DNA from: Flammeovirga pectinis
GTDB taxonomy: Bacteria; Bacteroidota; Bacteroidia; Cytophagales; Flammeovirgaceae
DNA length: 64,000 nt
Assembly (NCBI RefSeq): GCF_003970675.1
Contig: NZ_CP034562.1
Location: forward strand, 1,240,001-1,304,000
Direction of reading: 5' to 3'
Shown: in pieces, positions 9,291-17,881 of the stretch
Layout: the number at the start of each line of letters is the position of its first letter
Numbering within the stretch: position 1 is the first letter of the stretch
Notes under the pieces: model-generated
What the model saw: the letters and a program-made list of their open reading frames with translations, nothing else
Databases searched by the model: none
What the model was told of the DNA's origin: nothing
Translations under genes and position numbers: made by a program

Positions 9291-10178
9291 TTAAAGTACA
9301 GTAGACTTTAATAATTCTTCTCCTTCTTTCTTCTCTCTTTTCCAACGCTTATGAGTCCATAACCAATATTGAGGCTCATTTTTAATATCTTTCTCTAAAA
9401 GTCTTGTATATTTTTCTAAAATTTCGCCATGTTCTGTTTTTGAAACATCATCGCTAATAAGTTTAAAATTACACTCGTAGAAGCCTCTTTTCTTCTTGAT
9501 AATTTGAGTGTAAATAACTACCATATCATTTTCTCTAGAGTATTTCTCAGGACCAAAATACAATGCAGTGTCTTGACCAAGAAAATCTGCCCAAACTACG
9601 TTTTTACTATAAGTAGGGGATTGGTCAGCACCAAAAATAATTCCTATGGGTTTATTGTTCTCAGAATTAAAATATTCTTTTGCAAGATTTTTATCAATCA
9701 TTTTTAAACCAAACCTTTCTCTTGAACGAGTTATTCTAGAATTAAAAAACTGATTAGAAAGTTTGGTATATAACGCACCGATTTCTCTGTTTGCATATTT
9801 AGAAGATACAGTTCCTGCATACTCCCAGTTATTGTAATGCCCTCCTAAAATACAGAGGTTTCTATCTTTATATTTATTGATAAGGTCTAAATCATTATAA
9901 ACACATCTTTCAAAAAGATCTTCTTCTTTAACATTAAAAACTTTTAAGCTTTCGCAGATAATATCACATAGATGGTGATAGAATTTAGATTCAATGTCTT
10001 TTATCTCTTCTTTAGATAAATCGGTAAAGGAACTCGTTAAGTTTTGTCTAACCACTTTTGTCCTATATCCAATTACTTTATATAAGATTAAATAAAGAAA
10101 ATCTGATAAAATGTATAATGCTCTGAACGGAAGCAGAGATATTGGTTTTATAAATAATAAATATAAAATCTTTGTCAT
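9291..10178 (-). CDS. LpxL/HtrB-type lipid A acyltransferase family protein
   Basis: 295 residues, typical for the family. The N-terminus LYLLFIKPISLLPFRALYILSDFLYLILYKVIGYR is the membrane-associated start usual in these enzymes. The catalytic H-X4-D/E motif is visible as HYNNWE in LGGHYNNWEYAG; IGIIFGADQSP and the closing PQYWLWTHKRWKRE (WxHRRWK-like) are also family signatures. These enzymes add a secondary acyl chain to lipid A or, in some Bacteroidota, to other lipids at the inner membrane's cytoplasmic face. It is a single gene that converges on the T9SS protein. The family is confident; the exact acceptor is not. Confidence 0.87.
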   Translation of the reverse strand: MTKILYLLFIKPISLLPFRALYILSDFLYLILYKVIGYRTKVVRQNLTSSFTDLSKEEIKDIESKFYHHLCDIICESLKVFNVKEEDLFERCVYNDLDLINKYKDRNLCILGGHYNNWEYAGTVSSKYANREIGALYTKLSNQFFNSRITRSRERFGLKMIDKNLAKEYFNSENNKPIGIIFGADQSPTYSKNVVWADFLGQDTALYFGPEKYSRENDMVVIYTQIIKKKRGFYECNFKLISDDVSKTEHGEILEKYTRLLEKDIKNEPQYWLWTHKRWKREKKEGEELLKSTVL

Positions 10179-10571
10179 ATAATAGGTGTCAAACTAATGT
10201 AATCCTGTAAACTTAGTGTAGCAAAGATAAAAGTATGCAATTAAATAGTATGATCTTATAAATACTTAGTTAATGATACGGAAATGAAAAAAGCCTGCGA
10301 TTTTTTTATCAAATACTAACTTTTTCTAACAGTTTTAAGCTTTAGTAACTGGATTAGTTATTTCACTGTATATCATTATAAAACTTAAAAGGATAGTACT
10401 TTTTATATGTTTTTTTACTATTAAAAATTCATCTTTAACAGACTTTTTTTTCTATTTATGAGATATATTAAACAATTTTTTATTTAAAGAATTATTATAG
10501 ATATAACGGATATAAATTCAGAAACGTTTGTATATTTATACCGATAGAGATGAACCAAATAATTTATAAAA
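10179..10571. other. Divergent intergenic region, no gene seen
   Basis: AT-rich spacer between the acyltransferase (-) and DyP peroxidase (+). It must carry both promoters, but no convincing element, small ORF or structured RNA could be picked out. Confidence 0.5.
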
Positions 10572-11471
10572 ATGCAAAGTTATCAATTAGGAATATTTAA
10601 TGAAGAAGCTAACATTTTCAATGTTACAGAATATAAAATAAATGACAATGTTTCTCCGTCTACCATTAAAAGAGCACTAAATAATGCGTTAAAAGGGACA
10701 TCCGAAAAAATTGAAGTAGTTATTTCTTTTGGGAAAAATATTTTAAATGAGTTAGCACCTGAAGTTCAACCGAAGAATTTTAAAAACTTTGAACAACTAA
10801 ACGGTGTGAATGGTTTTACTATGCCTTCAAACCAATCTGATTTATATTTTAGAGTAATTGGTTCTGATAACTCGCTAGTATTAGACAAGACAATTCAAAT
10901 TCAAGAAGCTTTAAAAGCTATTACTACAATTGTCATTTCAGAAAATGGCTTTGTATACAAAGATCATAGAGATTTAACTGGCTTTGTAGATGGTTCTGCA
11001 AACCCAAAAGAAGAAAAGAAATATTTAGCTGCTATTGTTCCTGAAGGAGAACCTGCTGCTGGAGGTAGTTTTGTTTTTCATCAGAAGTGGGTACACGATC
11101 TAATGAAATTTAATGAATTACCTGTAAGCATTCAAGAAAAAATAATTGGAAGAACAAAGCCAGATAGTATTGAACTAGAAGGAGACGCTATGCCTGCTGA
11201 CTCTCATGTATCGAGAACAGATGCAAGTCATGAAGGTGTTGCAATGAAAATATGGAGAAGGTCGTTCCCTTTTGGATCAGCAACTGAAAAAGGCTTGTTC
11301 TTTATTGCTTACACTTGTGATCCTTTCCGTATTGATATTCAATTAGAAAGAATGCTTGGGAATACCGAAGATGGTGTTTATGACCAAATGATGAATTACT
11401 CGAAAGCAACAACAGGAGCGTATTCTTTTGCTCCATCTATTAAAGATTTGAAAACAATCTTAACAGATTAA
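10572..11471 (+). CDS. DyP-type heme peroxidase
   Basis: 299 residues, the size of the short (type B, YfeX-like) dye-decolorizing peroxidases. Diagnostic motifs: DLTGFVDGSANP near residue 135, containing the GxxDG signature with the distal catalytic Asp (about D140); DSHVSRTDASHEG near 210, supplying the candidate proximal heme His; and WRRSFPFG near 228 with the distal Arg. The final part GLFFIAYTCDPFRIDIQLERMLG is typical. These enzymes oxidise substrates with hydrogen peroxide, and some are cargo of encapsulin shells, but no encapsulin gene and no signal peptide are present, so a cytoplasmic, stand-alone enzyme is likely. Confidence 0.92.
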   Translation: MQSYQLGIFNEEANIFNVTEYKINDNVSPSTIKRALNNALKGTSEKIEVVISFGKNILNELAPEVQPKNFKNFEQLNGVNGFTMPSNQSDLYFRVIGSDNSLVLDKTIQIQEALKAITTIVISENGFVYKDHRDLTGFVDGSANPKEEKKYLAAIVPEGEPAAGGSFVFHQKWVHDLMKFNELPVSIQEKIIGRTKPDSIELEGDAMPADSHVSRTDASHEGVAMKIWRRSFPFGSATEKGLFFIAYTCDPFRIDIQLERMLGNTEDGVYDQMMNYSKATTGAYSFAPSIKDLKTILTD

Positions 11472-11493
11472 ATAGAATACATTTTATAAAATG

Positions 11494-11529
11494 AAAGCCT
11501 AAAGATTATCGAGATCTTTAGGCTTTTTA
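11494..11529. terminator. Bidirectional terminator
   Basis: AAGCCTAAAGAT (11495-11506) pairs perfectly with ATCTTTAGGCTT (11514-11525), followed by T. It lies between convergent DyP and acetyltransferase genes. Confidence 0.8.
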
Positions 11530-11530
11530 T

Positions 11531-12070
11531 TTAGATTGATTTTATTACTCTACATGGATTGCCAACAGCAATAGAATTTGCAGGTATAGACTTAGTAACA
11601 ACACTACCAGCACCAATTGTAACATTATCTTCAATGGTAATTCCTGGTAAAATAGTTACATTCCCACCTATCCACACATTGTTTCCAATTGTTACAGGAG
11701 TAGCGTATTCAACGCCCGTATTTCTTTCTATTGGATCTGTTGGGTGTCCTACAGCCGTGATTAGTACATTTGGAGCAATAAAAACATTATCGCCAAAAGT
11801 TACTTTTGAACAATCTAAAATAATAAGATTGAAATTAGCGTAGAAATTTTTTCCAAAGGAAATATTATACCCGTAGTCACATTTAAAAGGAGCTTCTATA
11901 TGAGCTTCAGTTTCCTGCTCAAGAATTTTTGATAATACACCTAAGTCTAGATCAACAGGGTTGTCATTATATTCCTTGCATAGAATTTTACAATTCCTTC
12001 TATCTTTTATTAGTTCAATATTATTGCCATCATAAGGCAACCCTGCTAATAGTTTTTCTTTTTCAGTCAT
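11531..12070 (-). CDS. Maltose/galactoside-type sugar O-acetyltransferase
   Basis: 179 residues. The N-terminal helical Mac segment (MTEKEKLLAGLPYDGNNIEL) is followed by hexapeptide-repeat left-handed beta-helix sequence: YGYNISFGKNFYANFNLIILD, VTFGDNVFIAPNVLITAVGHP, PVTIGNNVWIGGNVTILPGITIEDNVTIGAGSVVTKSIP, and the closing VGNPCRVIKSI. His in TAVGHPTDP is the expected catalytic residue. Members (Maa, LacA, NodL) transfer acetyl from acetyl-CoA to sugar hydroxyls in the cytoplasm as trimers. The particular sugar cannot be told. It is a monocistronic gene with an inverted repeat just upstream of its start. Confidence 0.92.
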   Translation of the reverse strand: MTEKEKLLAGLPYDGNNIELIKDRRNCKILCKEYNDNPVDLDLGVLSKILEQETEAHIEAPFKCDYGYNISFGKNFYANFNLIILDCSKVTFGDNVFIAPNVLITAVGHPTDPIERNTGVEYATPVTIGNNVWIGGNVTILPGITIEDNVTIGAGSVVTKSIPANSIAVGNPCRVIKSI

Positions 12071-12084
12071 ACCCTTTATTGCTA

Positions 12085-12106
12085 TGTAATTGTATCAAAT
12101 TACAAT
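12085..12106. promoter_or_regulatory. Inverted repeat upstream of the acetyltransferase
   Basis: TGTAATT (12085-12091) and AATTACA (12098-12104) flank 6 bases, 15-35 bp upstream of the start on the minus strand. It resembles the ATTGTAAT/ATTACAAT palindromes at 40187 and 57571 but has different spacing. Operator function is a guess. Confidence 0.3.
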
Positions 12107-12118
12107 AAATTGAAGTGT

Positions 12119-12148
12119 AAAAAAACACCTCTAAGGTTACTTAGAGGT
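12119..12148 (-). terminator. Terminator of the outer-membrane protein gene
   Basis: ACCTCTAAG (12127-12135) pairs with CTTAGAGGT (12140-12148) around a 4-base loop; on the minus strand a run of T follows (12119-12125). Confidence 0.8.
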
Positions 12149-12186
12149 AATTAACAGATTTGCTTAATTAAGCTAGTGTATTATTT

Positions 12187-13299
12187 TTAGATACCGAATC
12201 TATAGTTAATCCCTGTCATTAGAAATTTATTATTATCAGCAATGCCATATTCACCTCTTATTGCAAGGTGTTTATTTAATTCAATACTAAAGCCACATTG
12301 CACAGTCCATGTTTGTAACAAATCTTTCTTGATGTCATATTCTACTACAGTATTGTCAATCATACCATTCATGTGGTCATTTATTCTAGAACCGTCAGGA
12401 GCACCTCCTAAAACTTGTTTAACTAATGCTTGTTGCGTTCTACTTAATCCACTATAAATATTTTCTATTGGCTGACCTAAATCTACTTCATTTTTAACAA
12501 CATCGTTTAAATTTATAGACCCTGGAGTAGAGCTATCATTTGTAAAGTTACGGTTCATAGCTCCAACATATACTGCAATACTTTGCTTACCATGATTTAC
12601 ATTAAATTTTTTGCCAAATCTGATAGAGTATGTACCAATTGCAATTTGTTCTTCTAATAAGTCTGTGTCACTTAAAGCATAATTAATATCCACAGAAGAG
12701 AACCACCCTTTATAACCATAAGCAAGAGTAAAACCACCTCCATATGCCAAAGCATCAAAATCTACAGTAGAACCGAAACCTCCAGTATCGCTGCCTCCTC
12801 CAAGGCCAATACTTGTAGAACCACTTACTTCTGATACCATACCATAAACATTTAAGAAAGGAAGAACATACACGTCCATTCTGTAATTCATTCCACTAGC
12901 TGTGGCCATAGTCACGTTATTATTTAACGATTCTAGGATTGGACCTTTAACAATCTGATCAATTTTTTCTTGAGGAATTTTTGCACCAAAATAAGGTTTG
13001 CTACTGTCAAGACCTTTAAAGCCAACACCAAGATCTGATATACCCATTCCCATAGATGTATTTATATAACTTACACTAAACCCAATTGGTAGAGGCAAAG
13101 AATAACCTTTGTCGTAAACTTTCTGACCAAGGATCGGAAATACATATGGATATTCTTTAGTTTCTCGCATTACTAAAGAAGTATCTGCACTAATTTTATC
13201 ATTATGTTGATGTGTTTTATCAACAATAGTTTGAGCTTTTGTATTGAAAGAATAAAACAGTGTTACAAAAGAGAGTATTGAAAAGTATAAAAATTTCAT
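12187..13299 (-). CDS. Predicted outer-membrane beta-barrel protein, unknown function
   Basis: 370 residues from the ATG at 13299, which begins a clear signal peptide (MKFLYFSILSFVTLFYSFNTKAQ); the frame is open further upstream to 13398, but that extension reads like untranslated leader. The body alternates glycine- and aromatic-rich strands (YGGGFTLAYGYKGWFSSVDINYALS, IAVYVGAMNRNF, LAIRGEYGIADNNKFLMTGINYRFGI), as in outer-membrane barrels, and ends with a strand suited to BAM recognition. I do not recognise the family with certainty. It is a single gene with its own terminator, divergent from the rhodanese gene. It could be a small porin or structural barrel. Confidence 0.65.
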   Translation of the reverse strand: MKFLYFSILSFVTLFYSFNTKAQTIVDKTHQHNDKISADTSLVMRETKEYPYVFPILGQKVYDKGYSLPLPIGFSVSYINTSMGMGISDLGVGFKGLDSSKPYFGAKIPQEKIDQIVKGPILESLNNNVTMATASGMNYRMDVYVLPFLNVYGMVSEVSGSTSIGLGGGSDTGGFGSTVDFDALAYGGGFTLAYGYKGWFSSVDINYALSDTDLLEEQIAIGTYSIRFGKKFNVNHGKQSIAVYVGAMNRNFTNDSSTPGSINLNDVVKNEVDLGQPIENIYSGLSRTQQALVKQVLGGAPDGSRINDHMNGMIDNTVVEYDIKKDLLQTWTVQCGFSIELNKHLAIRGEYGIADNNKFLMTGINYRFGI

Positions 13300-13477
13300 A
13301 ATTGAGATAAATAATGTAAGTGTGAGATCTAATAATAGTTTATGTAACGATAAATAAAACAAAAAGGTAACGATGTAACTGTTAAAAAAATTAAACAAAG
13401 AATTTTGATTGTGTGATAATTGTTACAAACAGGAAACTATTTAATTTTTAGTTTCGCATAAATCAAACTTAAATACT

Positions 13478-13741
13478 ATGAATTATAAAGAATTAATATC
13501 AGGAGGAGTTCAATTATTAGACGTACGTTCTGAAGAAGAATTTAATGAAGGACATATTGAAGGAAGTGTAAATATTTCTGTAAATGATATTCAGAGTAGA
13601 ATTTCTGAAGTAAAAGAATTAGGGTCTCCTTTAGTTGTATGCTGTTTGTCTGGCGGTAGAGCAGGTGTTGCAAAAGCATTAATTGAAGCGGCAGGAGTTA
13701 AAGAAGTATATAACGCAGGAGGTTGGGAGAGCTTATTGTAA
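13478..13741 (+). CDS. Single-domain rhodanese
   Basis: 87 residues and one rhodanese domain. Visible features are LLDVRSEEEFNEGHIEGSVNIS (strand, DVR loop and substrate-domain GHI.GS.N motif) and VVCCLSGGRAGVAKALIEAAG with the active-site Cys and Arg loop (CLSGGRA), then VYNAGGWESL. Such cytosolic proteins (GlpE/PspE-like) accept sulfane sulfur as a persulfide and pass it on to acceptors such as cyanide or thiols. It has no signal peptide, is monocistronic and is followed by a hairpin terminator. The in vivo partner is unknown. Confidence 0.9.
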   Translation: MNYKELISGGVQLLDVRSEEEFNEGHIEGSVNISVNDIQSRISEVKELGSPLVVCCLSGGRAGVAKALIEAAGVKEVYNAGGWESLL

Positions 13742-13764
13742 TAAATAGAATTCTTAGTGGAGAG

Positions 13765-13799
13765 AAAAGCATGTATTGTAAGTCAGTACATGCTTTTTT
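13765..13799 (+). terminator. Rho-independent terminator
   Basis: AAAAGCATGTA (13765-13775) pairs with TACATGCTTTT (13787-13797), followed by more T. Confidence 0.85.
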
Positions 13800-13850
13800 A
13801 GTTATTAATACTATATATTTACGTTTTTAACATAAGAATCCAAACTAAGA

Positions 13851-14726
13851 ATGAACGTCTCTAAAACTTTTTTATGGCAACAACGCCCTATGATATATGT
13901 TGTTGGTAGAACTTTTGTACAGACTATACTTCCATTTCTAAAGAAAAAAGGTTCAACAGAAGTACCTCCTCAAGAGACGTTTGTAAAACCACCTACACAA
14001 TCATTAGTAAAAGCATATTCTAAATGGACAGGTGCTGAGAAAGGTAGATATAAGAGTTTACCGCCTCATATGTTTTGTCAATATGCATTATCATTCGGTT
14101 TAGATTTACTCAATAAACTACCTTACCCATTAGCAAAAATTATTAATCAAGGTGTAGAGATCAAGGTATTTGGAGATGTCACCGCAAAAAAAATATATTT
14201 AAAAACGGAGTTCGTAGAAATTACCGAAGAAAATGGACGCGCAAGAGTACATCAAAGAATGGAAATTGGGAATTCAAAAGAGGATATTTGTATTGAAGTT
14301 CATCTATTGACTGCCTTTATTATTGGTAAAAGAGTACGTAATGGTAAAAAAGAGCATCAAGTTGATGCAACTCCTTTAGAACGTATTGCTACTTGGAGTG
14401 TTGATAAAAAGGATGGTTTGCGCTTTGGGATTCTTTCTGGCGATCTAAATCCTTTGCATTGGGTAAATTTTATTGCAAAAGCGACTCCTTTTAAAGGAAC
14501 AATTTTGCACGGATTTGGAATGTATACTAAAACGTTTGAAATACTTCAAAACTATAAGAATCAACCATTAAAACAAATGAGTGTGCGTTTTATACGTCCT
14601 GTTAAGCTACCAAATGATCACCTTCAAGTAATGCTTTCTGAAAAGCAAGAAGGTAATCATTCTTATAAGATAGCACTGGAAGATAAAAATGGTCATTCAC
14701 TAATGGTGGGAAGTTGCGAATTTTAA
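13851..14726 (+). CDS. MaoC-like hot-dog dehydratase
   Basis: 291 residues with a C-terminal MaoC domain: FGILSGDLNPLHWVNFIAKATPFKGTILHGFGMY holds the catalytic Asp and His of the hydratase-2 motif. The N-terminal half (~1-170) is a degenerate second hot-dog fold without that motif, as in double-hot-dog dehydratases. MaoC-type enzymes hydrate or dehydrate enoyl-CoA or enoyl-ACP thioesters. The substrate is not predictable; no fatty-acid or PHA genes are adjacent. Its stop overlaps the stop of the convergent GNAT gene by four bases, so no terminator separates them. Confidence 0.82.
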   Translation: MNVSKTFLWQQRPMIYVVGRTFVQTILPFLKKKGSTEVPPQETFVKPPTQSLVKAYSKWTGAEKGRYKSLPPHMFCQYALSFGLDLLNKLPYPLAKIINQGVEIKVFGDVTAKKIYLKTEFVEITEENGRARVHQRMEIGNSKEDICIEVHLLTAFIIGKRVRNGKKEHQVDATPLERIATWSVDKKDGLRFGILSGDLNPLHWVNFIAKATPFKGTILHGFGMYTKTFEILQNYKNQPLKQMSVRFIRPVKLPNDHLQVMLSEKQEGNHSYKIALEDKNGHSLMVGSCEF

Positions 14727-15244
14727 TCTTCGTTATATACTTTATCAAGTAGTAATTTTTTTACTTGTTCATACTCTTGAGTTCCTAACAACAGCGGGTA
14801 CGACATAAAATTTAATGGTAATTCTTGTCCACCTTCGATTGTTTGAGGTGCCATAAAAATCTTATCATTATAATGAAACCCTTTTCTCTCGTAAAAACCT
14901 ACTCTTCTTTTTTGAATATCTTCTACAGGGTGTTCAACTTCAAGAATTATTTTTTCGCCATTATATTTCTCAATAAAGTAATGTAAAAATGCAGAGCCAG
15001 CACCAGAACCTCTACTGTTTGCATGCATTGCTAGGTATTCTATAAATATAAAATCACCTAATTCTCTGTAACATACTAAACCACAGCATTTTTTTTCTAC
15101 ATAGATACCTTCAAAATAAAAATTGGGTGTATCCATTAAAGAAATTATTTCTTCTTTGGGTCTTTGCTCGTCTCTAGGAAATGCTTCTAAGTAAATATCC
15201 CAAAGTGCATTAAAGTTTTCTGAAGCATCAATTAATTCAACCAT
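14723..15244 (-). CDS. GNAT family N-acetyltransferase
   Basis: 173 residues. GNAT features: IFIEYLAMHANSRGSGAGSAFLHYFIEKY contains the beta4 strand and the acetyl-CoA pyrophosphate loop (R-G-S-G-A-G), IILEVEHP forms beta5 and RRVGFYERKGFHYND is the final helix-strand pair. The N-terminus (ALWDIYLEAFPRDEQRP) is common in uncharacterised Bacteroidota GNATs. The acceptor substrate is unknown. It converges on, and overlaps by four bases, the MaoC-like gene. It has no signal peptide and no operon partner. Confidence 0.85.
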   Translation of the reverse strand: MVELIDASENFNALWDIYLEAFPRDEQRPKEEIISLMDTPNFYFEGIYVEKKCCGLVCYRELGDFIFIEYLAMHANSRGSGAGSAFLHYFIEKYNGEKIILEVEHPVEDIQKRRVGFYERKGFHYNDKIFMAPQTIEGGQELPLNFMSYPLLLGTQEYEQVKKLLLDKVYNED

Positions 15245-15378
15245 TTTGATTTAATAATAAGGTTAGTTAAACGAGATGTATTTTAGAAATAATATACATA
15301 AGTTTATGAAATGAAAAGGACTTCTTTGTGTTATAAATTAATAATTAGGTAAAGAAGTTATAAAAGTACTTTTAGATA

Positions 15379-16176
15379 ATGAAGAAAAAACGACATAATT
15401 ACCTCTTTGAAATACAATATATAGGGTATCGTTACCATGGTTGGATGGTACAACCTGGTTTAAAAACGGTACAAGGCATGATTGATAAAACAATTAATTA
15501 TGTTTTAGGAGGAGAGATTAAGTTTAAAACCTTAGGAACAAGTAGAACAGATGCAATGGTATCTGCAAATCATTCAGCTTTTGAGTTGTTTGTATTTGAT
15601 GTACTTGATGAAGAAGAATTTTTAAAAGAGTTTAATATCAATTTACCGAGTGATATCAAGGCGCTATCTATTAAAAAAGTTAGTGATGCTTTTAATGTAA
15701 TTCAAAGTTCTAAAGTTAAAGAGTACCAATATCTGTTTACTTTTGGCGATAAGAACCACCCTTTCTGTGCACCTTTTATGGTTTCTGTAATGGATGACCT
15801 TAACATTGATGTAATGATAGAAGGCGCTAAACTATTTGAAGGAGAACATTACTTTGGGAGATACTGTAAAGCCCCAAAAGAAGGTGTAGAACTAACCAGA
15901 ACTATTGATTTGTGCGAGATTAAAGTAAATGATGTTGTTACGGCTTCCTTTTTTCCCGAACAGAGTTATGTACTTAATGTACATGGTAAAGGTTTTATGA
16001 GAAATCAAGTAAGGCTGATTATGGGAACTTTATTTATGTTAGGAAGAGGAGAACTGACATTAGATCAAATTAAAGAATCTTTAGAATTTAGCGATATTAA
16101 AAAACCTTTAGGTTATATAGCTCCTGCATCTGGTTTAAACTTAAATGCAATGAGTTACGAAGATGAAATCGTCTAA
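15379..16176 (+). CDS. Divergent TruA-family tRNA pseudouridine synthase
   Basis: 265 residues, TruA length. Family landmarks are YLFEIQYIGYRYHGWMVQPGLKTVQGMIDKTI at the N-terminus and the catalytic-loop strand SRTDAMVSANHSAFEL with the nucleophilic Asp at about residue 58. Canonical TruA proteins have GRTDAGVHA here, so the residues after the Asp (MVSAN) are unusual. The C-terminal GKGFMRNQVRLIMGTLFMLGRGELT block matches the conserved TruA end. It is probably a TruA paralog that modifies uridines in tRNA or another RNA; the housekeeping truA is not visible in this window. It is monocistronic with a strong terminator. Confidence 0.82.
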   Translation: MKKKRHNYLFEIQYIGYRYHGWMVQPGLKTVQGMIDKTINYVLGGEIKFKTLGTSRTDAMVSANHSAFELFVFDVLDEEEFLKEFNINLPSDIKALSIKKVSDAFNVIQSSKVKEYQYLFTFGDKNHPFCAPFMVSVMDDLNIDVMIEGAKLFEGEHYFGRYCKAPKEGVELTRTIDLCEIKVNDVVTASFFPEQSYVLNVHGKGFMRNQVRLIMGTLFMLGRGELTLDQIKESLEFSDIKKPLGYIAPASGLNLNAMSYEDEIV

Positions 16177-16182
16177 AAATAA

Positions 16183-16214
16183 AAAAAGTCAACCACATCG
16201 CGGTTGACTTTTTA
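16183..16214 (+). terminator. Rho-independent terminator
   Basis: AAAAAGTCAACC pairs with GGTTGACTTTTT around a 7-base loop, just after the TruA-like stop. Confidence 0.88.
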
Positions 16215-16638
16215 ATTCCTTTAATAACCCAAAAACTATTTCTTATTGCTGCTTTATGATATAAATATACGGTGAAATTATAGTCATATCCAAGGTTATA
16301 ACTTGAGTTTTTATAAGTTTTGTCTATTGTTTGGTGTTATGAGAATTTTTAGTACTTTTTGATAATTTTACATAAAACATGAAAATTATCACAAATAATA
16401 GGATTATTCAGTTACGTGAGTGTTCGTTCATTGAATATATTTTATGTAAATAACTTTAAACAAAATATTATTTGGTTCGTGACTTTTTTGGTAAAACTAC
16501 TGTTAAAATTTACAAAAATAGGATTTTAGCTAAATTTTTAAAGAAAAAAGGAGTTTATGAAATGCTTTGTTTAACTTTGGAATCAAGAGCAAACACACAG
16601 ATTATTAGTAACAATTGAGCTAACAAACAATACTTAAA
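16215..16638. other. Intergenic region, no gene seen
   Basis: AT-rich, 424 bp. It holds an 11-bp inverted repeat with a wide gap (TTTACATAAAA at 16367-16377, TTTTATGTAAA at 16440-16450) and a TAACTTTG (16572-16579) that resembles a Bacteroidota -7 box, 59 bp before the next start; no matching -33 box was found. No ORF or RNA structure was recognised. Confidence 0.4.
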
Positions 16639-17541
16639 ATGAAAAAAGGGATCTTATATTTTTTTACAGTTCTAATTTTACTCTTTTTAGGAAGTACCGC
16701 CTATTTCTTTTTTGCAGGAGAAATTAAGAATACTTTACAGTTTGATGAAGGAAGGTTTATAAGTATTCAAAAATTTATAAAACAAGGTAAAGTAGAAAGC
16801 CTTTCACAAGCAAAATTACAACTAGACCTAATTAGCAGTGATTTTAAGAAGGATAGCGTATCAATTTTAATCAGTAATTTAAATGAGACAGCTATGGTTA
16901 ATGCTAAAGTGTGTCTACAAAAAAAATGGTATGGGAGCTGTGGTCAATATTTAGAATTAATTGATGCAGACTATAAAAAATCTGAAGTAGATCAGATCAG
17001 AAATAAATTAAATGCTGCCCTGATAGAAGTAAATGTTACAAAAACTAAGAACTATATAAAGGAGCGAAATATTGATAAAGCAAAAGTCTATTATTCTAAA
17101 ATTGATTCTACTTACAGAGAAAGAACAAGACTAGGATTAAAAAAGAAGATTTTTGAATTAGAAAATGAGCTTTACATAGAAAATACATTGGAATTTGTTC
17201 GTGTCAAGGAATTTGAGAATGCTCGAGAAGAACTCTTAAAAGTATCTCCAGATTTCGATAAGAAGTTAGTGGAAACGGTAGCAGAACAGATTACATTAAA
17301 AGAAACGCTATCATCTCAAATTAACGAAGAAGGTGCTATTATTACTTTAGTTAATGAGGTGAAAGGAAAAATGAACGACCCAGAGAGTTTTGAACATGTA
17401 GAAACAAACTTATCAGAAAAGGGGAGGGTATTGAATGTTACAATGACGTATAGAGAAAATAATACGTATGGAGCAAAGGTTATAAAAAAAGTGACCGCAA
17501 AATTAAATAAAGATGGTTCATTAAAAAAAATTACAAAATAA
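16639..17541 (+). CDS. Membrane-anchored helical protein, unknown function
   Basis: 300 residues. One N-terminal membrane segment (residues ~5-27, ILYFFTVLILLFLGSTAYFFFA) anchors a ~200-residue helical region of weakly repeated, TPR-like helices rich in Lys and Glu, including paired stretches such as NIDKAKVYYSKIDSTYRERTR and EFENAREELLKVSPDFDKK. The last ~70 residues (NEVKGKMNDPESFEHVETNL ... YGAKVIKKVTAKLNKDG) look like a small alpha/beta domain. I do not recognise the family. The csaA start codon follows its stop with no gap, so the two are probably translationally coupled, but no functional link is known. Confidence 0.6.
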   Translation: MKKGILYFFTVLILLFLGSTAYFFFAGEIKNTLQFDEGRFISIQKFIKQGKVESLSQAKLQLDLISSDFKKDSVSILISNLNETAMVNAKVCLQKKWYGSCGQYLELIDADYKKSEVDQIRNKLNAALIEVNVTKTKNYIKERNIDKAKVYYSKIDSTYRERTRLGLKKKIFELENELYIENTLEFVRVKEFENAREELLKVSPDFDKKLVETVAEQITLKETLSSQINEEGAIITLVNEVKGKMNDPESFEHVETNLSEKGRVLNVTMTYRENNTYGAKVIKKVTAKLNKDGSLKKITK

Positions 17542-17880
17542 ATGGATGGTGTACTTACTTGGGATGACTTTACTAAAGTTGAAATGAGGGTAGGAACTAT
17601 TGTTTCTGCTGAAGAATTTAAAGAAGCTAGAAACCCTGCGTATAAACTAGTAATTGATTTTGGCGAATTTGGACTTAAGAAAACATCAGCCCAGATTACA
17701 TCTTTATACCAACCATCTGATTTAATTGATAAACAAATAATTGCTGTGGTGAATTTTCCGCCAAAGCAGATTGCAAATATAATGTCAGAGTGTTTGGTTT
17801 TAGGAGCTCTTGGCAACAATAAAGATGTTACACTTTTACATCCCGATTTAAAAGTAAAAAACGGTAGTAAAATTGGATAA
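17542..17880 (+). CDS. csaA: CsaA-like tRNA-binding domain protein
   Basis: 112 residues, matching CsaA (about 110). The whole protein is one EMAP/tRNA-binding OB fold: TWDDFTKVEMRVGTIVSAEEF opens the barrel, then KLVIDFGEFGLKKTSAQITSLY (the GxKKSSAQI motif), IIAVVNFPPKQIANIMSECLVLGA (NFPxxQI and the MSExLVLG strand), and LLHPDLKVKNGSKIG. CsaA is described as a tRNA-binding, secretion-associated chaperone-like dimer in the cytoplasm. The ATG abuts the TAA of the upstream membrane-protein gene. It ends at a strong bidirectional terminator. Confidence 0.93.
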   Translation: MDGVLTWDDFTKVEMRVGTIVSAEEFKEARNPAYKLVIDFGEFGLKKTSAQITSLYQPSDLIDKQIIAVVNFPPKQIANIMSECLVLGALGNNKDVTLLHPDLKVKNGSKIG

Positions 17881-17881
17881 T

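Noticed and set aside
10529-10545. GTATATTTATAC-like sequence before the DyP gene, also near 33430 before the AraC gene
   Set aside because: Not a perfect palindrome and common in AT-rich DNA; two loose copies are not enough.
10572-11471. Possible encapsulin system linked to the DyP peroxidase
   Set aside because: No encapsulin shell gene nearby and no C-terminal cargo-targeting extension recognisable.
16367-16450. 11-bp inverted repeat TTTACATAAAA / TTTTATGTAAA with a 62-base gap
   Set aside because: A/T-only arms in a very AT-rich spacer; expected often by chance and not placed near a start.
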